Source of the DNA: Frateuria_A sp051900425
GTDB taxonomy: Bacteria > Pseudomonadota > Gammaproteobacteria > Xanthomonadales > Rhodanobacteraceae
NCBI RefSeq assembly: GCF_051900425.1
Contig: NZ_JBHZGK010000005.1
Span: 186,001 to 250,000 of the forward strand
DNA length: 64,000 nucleotides
Direction of reading: 5' to 3'
Shown: positions 17,612 through 26,514 of the stretch, piece after piece
Position numbering within the stretch: position 1 is the first letter of the stretch
Layout of the letters: each line of letters begins with the position of its first letter
The notes under the pieces: generated by a model
What the model was told of the DNA's origin: nothing
The model's database searches: none
What the model saw: the letters and a program-made list of their open reading frames with translations, nothing else
Translations under genes and position numbers: made by a program

Positions 17612-17628
17612 CCCATCGTCCTGCCCGG

Positions 17629-17695
17629 AGGAGCCCACTTGCGGGCGATGCTCTTGTCGGTATCGAACAGAGCATCGCTCACAAGTGGCTCCTAC
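17629..17695. repeat. REP-like doublet E (AGGAGCCCACTTG type)
   Basis: Two inverted arms: AGGAGCCCACTTG...GATGCTC on the left and GAGCATCGCTCACAAGTGGCTCCT on the right, ending in CTAC. The outer AGGAG/CTCCTAC ends resemble the other REP-like doublets here, but the inner sequence differs. It lies between the converging small membrane protein and S9 peptidase genes and can fold as a two-way terminator. Confidence 0.85.
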
Positions 17696-17702
17696 AAGGG
17701 CG

Positions 17703-20126
17703 TCAATGCCCGGCGGGTTTGACGTAGGTGTCGAACAGCTCGTCGATGCGCCGGTATTCGTCGTACCACGAGTCCGGATGCACGAAGCCGTGCCGCTCCA
17801 TCGGGTACAGCGACATCCAGAAGTCCTTCTTGTGCAGTTCGATGAAGCGCTGGTACAGGCGGATCGAATCGGCTGCCAGCACGTTGTCGTCGATCAGGCC
17901 GTGCTCGATCAGCAGCGGGTCGGCCAGCTGGTCGGCGAAGTTGATCGGCGAGCTGATCGCGTAGGCGTGCGGGTCGAGTTCGGGCGTGTTGAGGATGTTC
18001 GCGGTGTATTCGTGGTTGTACAGCCGCCAGTCGCTGACCGGGCGCAACGCGGCGCCGGCGGCGAACTCGCCCGGCGCGCGCAAGAGCGCCATCTCGGTCA
18101 TGAAGCCGCCATAGCTGCCGCCGTAGATGCCCACGCGCTTCGGGTCCACATGGTGGTGCTTCACCAGCCAGGCCTTGCCGTCGAGCAGGTCCTCCAGCTC
18201 CGGGTGGCCCATCTGGCGGTAGATCGCGTCGCGCCAGGCCCGTCCGTAGCCCTCGGAGGCGCGGTAGTCCATGTCCAGCACCACGTAGCCCTTCTGCACG
18301 AGCATGTTGTGGAACATCTGCTCGCGGAAGTAGTAGGGCGAGGACAGCGTGACGTTCTGCGTGTAGCCGGCGCCGTGCACGAAGATCACCGCAGGCCTCG
18401 CTGCGGCACTCTCGTCGGCCGGGCCGTAGTACTTGGCGTAGATGGTCCCGGCGCCGTGGCTGGAAGGCACCTGGACGATCTTCGGCGCAATCCAGTCGTG
18501 CGCGGCGAAGGCGCTCTTCATGGTGTGGGTCAGCTCGCGCGGCGTGCCGCCGGCGCTCGGCTGCACGGCCAGCTGGTCGAACACGTAGGGCGCCGAATGC
18601 AGCACGGCCAGGCGGCTGCCATCCGGCGACAGCGCGAACCCGTCCATGCCCTGGTACTGCGTGACGCGGACCAGCTCGCCGCCGGCGCTCGGCACCCGGT
18701 AGACGTCGTAGCTGTAGGGCGCGACCCGGTTGGTGCGCAGGTAGAACCACTGGCCGTCCGCGGACAGCTGCGGGTGGCTCACTTCGAACGTGCCGGAGGT
18801 CAGCGCCTTGGCCTTGCCGTCCAGCGGCTTGACGTAGAGCTGCGACCAGCCGGTTTCCTCGGACAGGTACCACAGCGTGCGGTTGTCCTTCAGCCAGCCG
18901 AAATCGTTGAAGTTCCAGTTGATCCATGCGTCGTCGTGCAGGCGCTGCTGGTTGGTGAGCGCGTGGCGGGCGAAGTCGACGCTGGCAATCCAGCGGTCCT
19001 TGTTGTCGATCGCGCGCAGCTGGATCGCGAGGTTCCTGCCGTCCGCGCTCCACACGATGCCGCCGCCACCGCCGTCCTCGGCGCTGGAGACGATGCGCAC
19101 CGGGCGCACGTCCGGCGCCTTCAGCGCCTTGGCGTCATCGTCCTTGCCGGCCTTCTTCAACGCCGCGACGGTCTGCGCGCGGATCGCCGCGAGCGGGTCG
19201 TCGGTGATGCCGGGCAGGCTGTCGGTCGGCAGCGCGTAGTGCCGGTGCTCGCGCAGGTCCAGCAGCAGCAGCGACTGCGCCGCCGGCTCGTTGTGGCCGA
19301 CGTAGACGCGGGTGTCCTCGCCTTCGGCGTAGCCCGAGTCGGTGACGTAGTGGGTGAGTTTGGGCAGGCGGCCCGGCTCGTAGCCCTTGGGCCGCGTGAC
19401 CACCAGCAGCCAGCGGCCGTCGGGCGAGAGCTCGGTGTCGACCGCCACCACCTTGTCACCCAGCCAGAATGGCTGCGGCGCGCGGCCCGGGTCGGCGGCG
19501 GCCAACGCCCTGGCGTTGGCCTTGTCGGCGTCCTTGTCGGCCTTGAGCTGGCGCAGCGTGGAGAACAGCTCGAGCTGTTCGTCTTCCAGCGCGTCGGTCT
19601 TCTTGTTGTCCGGGTCGTCGGCGAACTTCAGCACCGCCACCGGCGCGCTGACGCCGCGGGCCAGGTCGTAGCTGTACCAGTCGTCACCGGAGCGGTACTG
19701 CAGCGCGCGGCTGTCGGCGGAGAACTGCGGCGCCGATTCGTCCTCGACCGTCTGGGTCACCTGCACGGTGCGCCCGTCGGCCAGCGAACGCAGGAACACG
19801 TCGCCGTGGCGCACGAACGCCGCGTAGCGGTGCGTGCGGTCGTACACCGAAGGGGCGTCGGCGCCGGCCACCGCGGCGGGGTCGAGCTTCTCGCTGCGGC
19901 CGGTCGCCGGATCGACACGGTACAGGTCGCGCACCTGACTGCCATCGCGCTTGAGCTGGTAGTAGATCGCCTGTCCGTCGGCGCTCCAGTACGGCGACTC
20001 CACCGGCTGCCCGATCCAGTCGGGGTTGGCCATGATGGTTTCCAGGTCCAGCGGTTGGGCGGGCGGCGCCGCCAGCGCCGGCAGCGCGGTGAAGGCGGCC
20101 AGGCCCGCCAGGAGAAGTCGACGCAT
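17703..20126 (-). CDS. S9-family serine peptidase (DPP IV / prolyl oligopeptidase-like), secreted
   Basis: 807 residues with a signal peptide (LLLAGLAAFTALPALAA). Residues about 40-560 form the DPP IV-type beta-propeller. The C-terminal alpha/beta hydrolase holds the triad: Ser671 in GGSYGG, Asp746 in HGLIDDN and His779 in MERHGF. S9 enzymes cleave peptides next to proline or alanine, and periplasmic ones help use short peptides. The propeller contains a charged insert (about 175-215) rich in Asp/Lys. It stands alone, with its start 148 bases from the divergent esterase gene. Confidence 0.95.
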   Translation of the reverse strand: MRRLLLAGLAAFTALPALAAPPAQPLDLETIMANPDWIGQPVESPYWSADGQAIYYQLKRDGSQVRDLYRVDPATGRSEKLDPAAVAGADAPSVYDRTHRYAAFVRHGDVFLRSLADGRTVQVTQTVEDESAPQFSADSRALQYRSGDDWYSYDLARGVSAPVAVLKFADDPDNKKTDALEDEQLELFSTLRQLKADKDADKANARALAAADPGRAPQPFWLGDKVVAVDTELSPDGRWLLVVTRPKGYEPGRLPKLTHYVTDSGYAEGEDTRVYVGHNEPAAQSLLLLDLREHRHYALPTDSLPGITDDPLAAIRAQTVAALKKAGKDDDAKALKAPDVRPVRIVSSAEDGGGGGIVWSADGRNLAIQLRAIDNKDRWIASVDFARHALTNQQRLHDDAWINWNFNDFGWLKDNRTLWYLSEETGWSQLYVKPLDGKAKALTSGTFEVSHPQLSADGQWFYLRTNRVAPYSYDVYRVPSAGGELVRVTQYQGMDGFALSPDGSRLAVLHSAPYVFDQLAVQPSAGGTPRELTHTMKSAFAAHDWIAPKIVQVPSSHGAGTIYAKYYGPADESAAARPAVIFVHGAGYTQNVTLSSPYYFREQMFHNMLVQKGYVVLDMDYRASEGYGRAWRDAIYRQMGHPELEDLLDGKAWLVKHHHVDPKRVGIYGGSYGGFMTEMALLRAPGEFAAGAALRPVSDWRLYNHEYTANILNTPELDPHAYAISSPINFADQLADPLLIEHGLIDDNVLAADSIRLYQRFIELHKKDFWMSLYPMERHGFVHPDSWYDEYRRIDELFDTYVKPAGH

Positions 20127-20274
20127 GCAAGCGCTCCGCTAGTGGCAAAGCACCCGAGCATAGCCAAGCCTGCCCGGGCCGCAAGCGCCATACGTCCCGG
20201 CGACAGTGCGCGGGCTGGCGATGGCCGGAGGCATGGGCGAGACTGACCGTTTCGTCCTTGCCGCTGGAGCCCGC

Positions 20275-20940
20275 ATGAACCTGCTTCCGACCGTCGAACG
20301 CGAGACCGGCACCGCTCCCCGCCACAGCGTGATCTGGCTACACGGGCTGGGCGCCGACGGCAACGACTTCGCGCCGATCGTGCCGGAACTGGTGGATGCG
20401 TCCTGGCCGGCGCTGCGCTTCGTGTTCCCGCATGCGCCGGTGCAGCCGGTGAGCATCAATGGCGGCATGCCGATGCGCGCCTGGTACGACGTCTACGGGT
20501 TCGACGCGCGCGCGCCGCAGGACGAAGCGGGCATCCGCCGCGCGATCGAGGCCGTGGAAGCGCTGATCGCACGCGAGCACGAGCGCGGCGTGCCAAGCGA
20601 GCGGATCGTGCTGGCCGGGTTTTCGCAGGGCGGCGCGATCGCGCTCGCCGCCGGCCTGCGCCACGCGCAACCGCTGGCCGGCATCGTGGCGCTGTCCACC
20701 TATCTTCCGATCAGCGCCACGCTGGCGCCCGAGCGCAGCGACGCCAACACGGGGGTGCCCATCTTCTGGGGCCACGGCAGCGCCGACCCGATCGTGGTGC
20801 TGCAGCGCGGGCTCGATTCGCGCGTGGTGCTGGAAGGCCTGGGTTATGCGGTCGACTGGCACACTTACCCGATGCCACATTCGGTCTGCGCCGGGGAAAT
20901 CGAAGACCTGCGTCGCTGGCTTGGCGCACGCCTCGCCTAG
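20275..20940 (+). CDS. Carboxylesterase/phospholipase alpha/beta hydrolase
   Basis: 221 residues from the ATG at 20275, preceded by GGAG. It belongs to the bacterial carboxylesterase/acyl-protein thioesterase-like group (PF02230). The oxyanion-region WLHGLGADGNDF, nucleophile Ser117 in GFSQGG, Asp171 in GSADPIV and His202 in PMPHSV complete the triad. It hydrolyses short acyl esters and is probably cytoplasmic because no signal peptide is present. The 177-bp tandem repeat begins at the base after the stop codon. Confidence 0.93.
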   Translation: MNLLPTVERETGTAPRHSVIWLHGLGADGNDFAPIVPELVDASWPALRFVFPHAPVQPVSINGGMPMRAWYDVYGFDARAPQDEAGIRRAIEAVEALIAREHERGVPSERIVLAGFSQGGAIALAAGLRHAQPLAGIVALSTYLPISATLAPERSDANTGVPIFWGHGSADPIVVLQRGLDSRVVLEGLGYAVDWHTYPMPHSVCAGEIEDLRRWLGARLA

Positions 20941-21616
20941 TCTCCATATCGAGCCTTCTCCCGCGAACGCGGCGGAAGGTGCCGTCAGGCGGATGGGGCT
21001 CTTCTGGGCGCGATGCCCGGGTGGCCTTTCGCAAGACTTCCCCCATCCGCCCTTCGGGCACCTTCCCCCGTAAACGGGTGAAGGACCTGAGCCAGTGTTT
21101 GCCGACTTCTTCCGCGTCTCCATGCCGAGCCTTCCCCCGCAAACGCGGGGGAAGGTGCCGACAGGCGGATGGGGGCGCTCTTGGGCGCGATGCCCGGGTA
21201 GCCTTTCGCAAGACTTCCCCCATCCGCCCTTCGGGCACCGTCCCCCGTAAACGGGTGAAGGATCTGAGCCAGTGTTTGCCGACTTCTGCCGCGTCTCCAT
21301 GCCAAGCCTTCCCCCGCGAACGCGGGGGAAGGTGCCGACGGGCGGATGGGGGCGCTCTTGGGCGCGATGCCCGGGTAGCCTTTCGCAAGACTTCCCCCAT
21401 CCGCCCTTCGGGCACCGTCCCCCGTAACCGGGTGAAGGATCTGAGCCAGTGTTTGCCGACTTCTGCCGCGTCTCCATGCCAAGCCTTCCCCCGCGAACGC
21501 GGGGGAAGGTGCCGACAGGCGGATGGGGGCGCTCTTGGGCGCGATGCCCGGGTGGCCTTTCGCAAGACCTCCCCCATCCGCCCTTCGGCACCTTCCCCCG
21601 TAAGCGTGGGTAGGAC
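20941..21616. repeat. 177-bp tandem repeat array, about 3.8 copies
   Basis: Units start with TCTCCAT at 20941, 21117, 21294 and 21471 (periods 176, 177, 177); the last is cut short near 21616. Each unit holds an imperfect inverted repeat, for example GGTGCCGACGGGCGGATGG (from 21331) against CCATCCGCCCTTCGGGCACC (to 21416), flanked by smaller CCCCCG.../...CGGGGG hairpins. Copies differ by only a few bases, so the array is young or homogenised. Open frames that cross it on both strands are repeats of themselves and are not genes. It fills the gap between the esterase and the sensor kinase, whose start is 33 bases after the array. Confidence 0.95.
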
Positions 21617-21649
21617 CGGGGCCAGCGTGCGAACCCCTGCGGCATACTG

Positions 21650-22705
21650 ATGCGCATGAGCGATCCCCGCCCAGCCCGTGCACCCAACCCGTTGCCGGAC
21701 TTCTGCCGCCTGCCGGCGGTCGCCGCGCTGTTTGCGGTGGGCGCGCTCACCGTCACGCTGATGTGGCTGGCGCCGGACAACACGCGCGGCTGGCGCGGCT
21801 ACAGCATCGGCATGCTGTTCGTGACCTGGCTGTCGATGCTGATCGCGCTGGCGCTCTGCTACGCGCGGCCCTGGCTGCAGCGGTTGGGTGGCTGGATGCC
21901 CTACGCCGGCGTGTGGCTGCTGATCGAGCTGGTGGTGGCACTGGCCAGCGCGGTGGCCCGCTGGATGGACGTCGCCCTGCAGCTGAACCTGGTCCGGACC
22001 GCGCCGTCCGCGTTCGTGCGCGACAACCTGCTGATCGCCGCGCTGCTGGGTGCGGCGATGCTGCGCTACTTCTACGTGCTGGCGCAGTGGCAGGCACGCC
22101 TGGCCGCGGTGGCACACGCGCAGGTCGATGCGCTGCAGGCGCGCATCCGCCCGCACTTCCTGTTCAACAGCATGAACACCGTGGCCGCACTGGTTCGGGT
22201 CGACCCGGCGGCCGCCGAGCGCACCATCGAGGACCTGTGCGAGCTGTTCCGCGCGGCGCTCGGCCAGTCGGGCAGCCGCGATGGCACGCTGGGGGAGGAG
22301 CTGGCCCTGGTCGAACGCTACCTGGCCATCGAGCAGTTGCGCCTGGGCGAACGCCTGCGCGTGCGCCGTGAGTTCGGCTGCCTGCCGATGGACTACCCGC
22401 TGCCACGCCTGCTGCTGCAGCCGCTGGTGGAGAACGCCGTGCGCCATGGCATCCAGCCGCGCCGCGAAGGCGGCCAGATCCTCCTGCGCGGCGTGCTGGA
22501 CCGGGACATCCTGCTGATCGAGGTCAGCAACCCGCTGCCCGTTGCGCCGACCACGCCAGGCCACGGCCACGGGCTGACCAACGTGCGCCAGCGGGTGGCC
22601 TATCGCTACGGCGCGCGCGCGGCAGTCGAGGCCGGGCCGCACGAGGACCGTTTCCTGGTGCGCCTGCGGCTGCCGCTCGACCCTCCGCCGGCGGAGCCGA
22701 ACTGA
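21650..22705 (+). CDS. algZ: AlgZ/LytS-type sensor histidine kinase
   Basis: 351 residues. Four to five transmembrane segments fill about 22-142. The His-kinase domain has the conserved IRPHFLFNSMNT motif with phospho-acceptor His169, then LVENAVRHGIQP (N box) and GHGHGLTNVRQR (G box). This is the HPK8 class, which pairs with LytTR regulators. The stop overlaps the next start (TGATG), so kinase and regulator are translationally coupled. In Pseudomonas, AlgZ/AlgR controls alginate and twitching motility; the exact regulon here is unknown. A second ATG at 21656 is also possible. Confidence 0.93.
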   Translation: MRMSDPRPARAPNPLPDFCRLPAVAALFAVGALTVTLMWLAPDNTRGWRGYSIGMLFVTWLSMLIALALCYARPWLQRLGGWMPYAGVWLLIELVVALASAVARWMDVALQLNLVRTAPSAFVRDNLLIAALLGAAMLRYFYVLAQWQARLAAVAHAQVDALQARIRPHFLFNSMNTVAALVRVDPAAAERTIEDLCELFRAALGQSGSRDGTLGEELALVERYLAIEQLRLGERLRVRREFGCLPMDYPLPRLLLQPLVENAVRHGIQPRREGGQILLRGVLDRDILLIEVSNPLPVAPTTPGHGHGLTNVRQRVAYRYGARAAVEAGPHEDRFLVRLRLPLDPPPAEPN

Positions 22706-23409
22706 TGCGCGTGCTGATCGTCGACGACGAACCGCTGGCGCGCGCGCGCCTGGCCGCCCTGCTGGGCGAATGCGACGACGTGGTGGTGGCCGGCGCCGTG
22801 GCCGACGGCGAAGCGGCGCTCGCGGCGATCGGACAGACGCAGCCGGACCTGCTGCTGCTGGACATCAACATGCCTGGCCTGGACGGCGCGGCGCTCGCCG
22901 CGCGGCTGGCCGGGCAGGCGCGTCCGCAGGTGGTGTTCTGCACTGCCTACGAGAATCACGCGCTGACCGCGTTCGAGCTGGGCGCTGTCGACTACCTGCT
23001 CAAGCCGGTGCGGCTGGAGCGGCTGCGCGAGGCCCTGCAGCGCGCGCGCCAGCGCCTGGCCGCCGCGCCGCCCGAACCGGTCGGCTACCTACGCGGCCGG
23101 CTGCGCGGCGAGCAGGTCCGCATCGCGCTGACCGAGGTGGTCTGCCTGCTCGCCGAAGAGAAATACGTGGTGGTGCGCCACGCCGGTGGCGAGCTGCTGA
23201 TCGAGGAATCGCTGCGCCAGCTCGAGGAGGCCTACCCGACCCAGCTGGTGCGCCTGCACCGCAACTGCCTGGTGCCGGCGCCGCGCCTGCTGGGCCTGAA
23301 GGCCCTGGCCGACGGCCGCGTGCTGGCCCGGCTGGCCGGCACCGAGTTCAGCCCCGAGGTGAGCCGGCGCAACCTGCCGGCGGTACGCAAGCTGCTGCGC
23401 ACGGGGTAA
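22705..23409 (+). CDS. algR: AlgR-like LytTR response regulator
   Basis: 234 residues. The receiver domain (1-118) has acidic pair Asp7/Asp8 (VDDEP) and phospho-acceptor Asp53 (LLDINMPG), plus DYLLKPVR with conserved Lys. The LytTR DNA-binding domain (about 140-232) shows VVCLLAEEKYVVV, LRQLEEAYPTQLVRLHRNCL and SRRNLPAVRKLL. It acts as the DNA-binding partner of the upstream kinase. The gene order algZ-algR-hemC is the same as in pseudomonads, which supports the assignment. Confidence 0.94.
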   Translation: MRVLIVDDEPLARARLAALLGECDDVVVAGAVADGEAALAAIGQTQPDLLLLDINMPGLDGAALAARLAGQARPQVVFCTAYENHALTAFELGAVDYLLKPVRLERLREALQRARQRLAAAPPEPVGYLRGRLRGEQVRIALTEVVCLLAEEKYVVVRHAGGELLIEESLRQLEEAYPTQLVRLHRNCLVPAPRLLGLKALADGRVLARLAGTEFSPEVSRRNLPAVRKLLRTG

Positions 23410-23490
23410 GGCCCTGGGGCGCCACGCCGCACGCGCGATCGGGGCGAATGCGGCGACAATAGCCACTCAAGCGTCATCGCCGGAGTCCCC

Positions 23491-24405
23491 ATGCCCCCTA
23501 CCATCCTGCGCATCGCCACCCGCAAGAGCGCGCTCGCGCTGTGGCAGGCCGAACACGTCGCCGCGCGCCTGCGCGCGGTGCATCCGGGCCTGGCCGTCGA
23601 GCTGGTGCCGATGACCACCCGCGGCGACGAGATCGCCGACCGCCCGCTCGCCACCATCGGCGGCAAGGGCCTGTTCCTGAAGGAGCTGGAGGTGGCGATG
23701 CTGGAAGGCCGCGCAGACCTCGCGGTGCACTCGCTCAAGGACGTGCCGGCCGAGCTGGAGCCGGGCTTCGTGCTGCCGGCCATGCTGCCGCGCGCGGACG
23801 CGGCCGATGCCTTCGTCAGCAACGACCACGCCACGCTGGATGCGCTGCCGCAAGGGGCCCGCGTCGGCACGTCTTCGCTGCGGCGCCAGGCGCAATTGCG
23901 CGCGGCGCGACCGGACCTCGCGCTGCTGGACCTGCGCGGCAACGTCAACACGCGCCTGGCCAAGCTCGACGCCGGCGACTACGACGCGATCGTGCTTGCC
24001 TGCGCGGGCCTGGAGCGACTGGGCCTGGCCGCGCGCATCCGCCAGCGGCTGGCGGCGCCGGCCTGGCTGCCCGCGCCGGGACAGGCGGCCATCGCGATCG
24101 AGGCGCGCGCGGACCAGCCGGCCGTGCTGGCACTGCTCGCTGCGCTGGACGATGCCGACACGCGCGTGACGGTCAGCGCCGAGCGTGCGATGAACCACGC
24201 GCTCGGCGGCAGCTGCACCGTGCCGGTGGCGGCCTGGTGCGTGCTGGGCGAGCGCAGCCTGCACCTGCGCGGGCTGGTGGGCGATGCCGCCAGCGGTCGC
24301 CTGGTGCGGGCGGAGGCGAGCGGTCCGATGGAACAGGCCGAAGCGCTCGGCCGCGCCGTGGCCGACGCCTTACTGGCGCAAGGTGCGAGCGAGATACTGG
24401 GCTGA
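23491..24405 (+). CDS. hemC: Porphobilinogen deaminase (hydroxymethylbilane synthase)
   Basis: 304 residues. It joins four porphobilinogen molecules into hydroxymethylbilane in the cytoplasm for haem and sirohaem synthesis. Family motifs are ATRKSALALWQAEHV, GGKGLFLKELE, DLAVHSLKDVP, GTSSLRRQAQL and LRGNVNTRLAKL. Cys242 in GGSC carries the dipyrromethane cofactor. GGAG lies before the ATG. hemD is not the next gene, unlike in many gammaproteobacteria. Confidence 0.97.
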   Translation: MPPTILRIATRKSALALWQAEHVAARLRAVHPGLAVELVPMTTRGDEIADRPLATIGGKGLFLKELEVAMLEGRADLAVHSLKDVPAELEPGFVLPAMLPRADAADAFVSNDHATLDALPQGARVGTSSLRRQAQLRAARPDLALLDLRGNVNTRLAKLDAGDYDAIVLACAGLERLGLAARIRQRLAAPAWLPAPGQAAIAIEARADQPAVLALLAALDDADTRVTVSAERAMNHALGGSCTVPVAAWCVLGERSLHLRGLVGDAASGRLVRAEASGPMEQAEALGRAVADALLAQGASEILG

Positions 24406-24411
24406 TGCTTT

Positions 24412-24552
24412 GCTCCTTCTCCGCTGCGGGGAGAAGGCCGGGATGAGGGGCCGGGGCTCGCGGGAGTGCGAGTTCGGAGCCACGTGCTGTTGCTGGCCCT
24501 TCGCAAGAGTGGCCCCTCACCCCAACCCTCTCCCCGGAGGGGAGAGGGAGCA
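24412..24552. repeat. Long interrupted inverted repeat between hemC and the DUF481 gene
   Basis: GCTCCTTCTCCGCTGCGGGG and GGATGAGGGGCC on the left pair with GGCCCCTCACCCC and CCCCGGAGGGGAGAGGGAGC on the right, around a central 60-base loop. A fragment of the same family (CCGGGGTGAGGGGCCGG) recurs at 53140-53157. It lies between converging genes, so it can fold in both transcripts. Confidence 0.75.
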
Positions 24553-24582
24553 GATCACCGCGAATCTCGAGCCCCGGTTTTC

Positions 24583-25389
24583 TCAGAAGTTGTAGACCAG
24601 GTTGGTCGTGGTCAGCGTGTCGGTGCTCTGCGTGCCCGGCTGCGTGTCGGAGTTGTAGCGCACCTGGAAGCCGAGCTTGAGCGCGAGCTTCTTGGTCATG
24701 CTGACCGACAGACCCGCGTCGTTCTGGTAGTACTTGTTCTTCGAGCCCGCTTCGACCAGCAGCGTGTCCTCGAAGGCGGTGTTGTCGGTGAGGCGGTACT
24801 TGAAGTTGATCAGGCCGCGGCCGACCACCTCGCTCTCGGTGGGCTGGCGCACCTCGACCGTCTGGCCATCGACCAGCACCGTGGTGTTGGCCGGGCGGTA
24901 GCGCTTGTAACCGGGGCCGATTTCGAAGGAGAGCTCCGTGCGCTCGTTCTTCAGCGCAATGTAGCCGTAGCCCAGCGAGACGATGCCCTGCCACAGGTTG
25001 GCGCCGAAGTCGTCGTGCTCGTAACGGCCCGCGCCGACGATGTAGCTGCGCGGGTCGAGCTTGTAGCCGACCGAGGCGCCGGCGTCGTAGCGGTTAGCGG
25101 TGGTGCTGAAGCGGTCGACCGTCTGGCCGGTCTGGGCGTCCTGCACGGTGACTTCGCCCTTCGAACGCATGCCATTGAGGAAGAAGTTGTTCTTCCAGTA
25201 TTCGTTTTCCTGGTTCAGGCCGAGCTTGGCATTGACGTTCTCGGTGCGCGAATTGCCGCGCGCCGAGGCAAAACCGAACTCACCCGAGCCGGTCCAGCCG
25301 CCGTTGTCGGTGGCGGTATCGGTGTCTTGCGCCTGGGCCACGCCGGCGAAGGCGAACAGGCACGCGGCAACGATCAGGGTCTTGTTCAT
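24583..25389 (-). CDS. DUF481 (YdiY-like) outer-membrane protein
   Basis: 268 residues with a signal peptide ending VAQAQ. The mature part is an alternating-strand barrel of the DUF481 family: GWTGSGEFGFASARGNSRTE is the characteristic N-terminal signature, followed by NLWQGIVSLGYGYI and ELSFEIGPGYKRYRP, and an aromatic C-terminus NLVYNF for barrel insertion. The function of this family is not established; E. coli YdiY is linked to acid or salt induction. A basic codon pattern and length are normal for the family. Confidence 0.92.
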   Translation of the reverse strand: MNKTLIVAACLFAFAGVAQAQDTDTATDNGGWTGSGEFGFASARGNSRTENVNAKLGLNQENEYWKNNFFLNGMRSKGEVTVQDAQTGQTVDRFSTTANRYDAGASVGYKLDPRSYIVGAGRYEHDDFGANLWQGIVSLGYGYIALKNERTELSFEIGPGYKRYRPANTTVLVDGQTVEVRQPTESEVVGRGLINFKYRLTDNTAFEDTLLVEAGSKNKYYQNDAGLSVSMTKKLALKLGFQVRYNSDTQPGTQSTDTLTTTNLVYNF

Positions 25390-25474
25390 CGGGCGATCCA
25401 GTCAATGGGGGTCAAAACGGAGAGGCCGCCACCTTAATGCGGCGGATTGAACTAGCAGTGAACACGCGCGCCGC

Positions 25475-26389
25475 TTACAGGCCCCGGACGGGCGCGTGGT
25501 CCGCGCGGCTCAGCCGCGCCAGCGCCGCCTCGTAGGCACGTTGTTCGATGGTACGGCCCAGCAGGCAACTGGTTGCCGCCAGCGCCACCAGCGCCACGCC
25601 CGCGTCGGACAGGTCCACCACCAGCAAGGCCAGGCTCGGCACCGCGTAGGTGAACAGGGCCGCGACGAAGCGCGCCGTGCGCCCGCGCATGCGCGGCGGC
25701 GGCGAGCGCCCTTCCGGCGGGCTGAGCGCCTGCCAGCGCAAGCCCTCGATCAGGCCCAGCAGCAGGGCGAACACCAGCAACACCATGATCCACGGGCGGG
25801 TGCCGGCTGCATGCACGGCGCCGTCCTGCGCGGCCAGGCACAGCCACAGCCACAACCCGCCCGTGTACAGGGACGCCACCACCCGGCTCACCGGCAGCTG
25901 CGCCGAACAGCGCGCCACGCCGGCCGACAGCCGTCGCCGGTAGTTGTGCACCGTGTAGACCAGGCTGGCCGCGCTGCACAGCGCCAGCGCCGCGCCCGCC
26001 AGGCGGGTTGCCCAGAACGCGTTGTCGCCGCGGACCAGGCCGGCCACCGCCAGCATCGGCAGGTAGGCCGCCAGCGCCAGCAGCGCTTCGCGGGTGGGCC
26101 GGCTGCGCCGCGCCGGGAACCAGCCGTGCCACTCGGACAGCCCCTGCAGGTGCAGGCAGGCGACCACCAGGCCGGCGCTGACGAAGGCCGCGCCCAGCGC
26201 CAATGGCAGCAAGGCCTCGCTGCGACCGCCACGGTAGATGCCGAGCGCCAGCGCCAGGCCCAGCAACATCCACAGTCCGTAGCCGGACAGCGCCAGCGTG
26301 CGCAGCAGCGACGCCGGATAGGCCGGCGGCAGCGGATGCTCGCGCGCCGGGGCGGAGACACAGGCCTGCATGTCGCTGGATGGATGCAT
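25475..26389 (-). CDS. Multi-spanning membrane protein, weak DmsC-like resemblance
   Basis: 304 residues from the ATG at 26389; the start could instead be 26371. About eight hydrophobic helices are visible. The layout HLQGLSEWHGWFPARRS before a helix, and later LAGAALALCSAASLVYTVHNYRR, faintly recalls the DmsC anchor subunit of DMSO reductase, but no molybdoenzyme or iron-sulfur subunit lies nearby, so the resemblance may be topological only. An Arg/Pro-rich loop (about 220-235) is cytoplasmic by the positive-inside rule. Function unknown. Confidence 0.7.
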   Translation of the reverse strand: MHPSSDMQACVSAPAREHPLPPAYPASLLRTLALSGYGLWMLLGLALALGIYRGGRSEALLPLALGAAFVSAGLVVACLHLQGLSEWHGWFPARRSRPTREALLALAAYLPMLAVAGLVRGDNAFWATRLAGAALALCSAASLVYTVHNYRRRLSAGVARCSAQLPVSRVVASLYTGGLWLWLCLAAQDGAVHAAGTRPWIMVLLVFALLLGLIEGLRWQALSPPEGRSPPPRMRGRTARFVAALFTYAVPSLALLVVDLSDAGVALVALAATSCLLGRTIEQRAYEAALARLSRADHAPVRGL

Positions 26390-26514
26390 CACATCGAAGG
26401 CTCGGCGGCTGGGGGAAAACCGCGACCCGACTCTCGTGCCGGGCCGTGCGACGGACTTGCGGCCGCCGCGGGCCGTACCCATGCTACACAAAGCTCCCAT
26501 CCCTGCGGTATGCC

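Noticed and set aside
20941..21616. CRISPR array
   Set aside because: The units are 177 bp, contiguous and near-identical, with no short repeats separated by unique spacers, and no cas genes.
20979..21683. Repetitive open frames across the 177-bp array on both strands
   Set aside because: They repeat because the DNA repeats. No start signals, and both strands are open, which is expected in GC-rich repeats.
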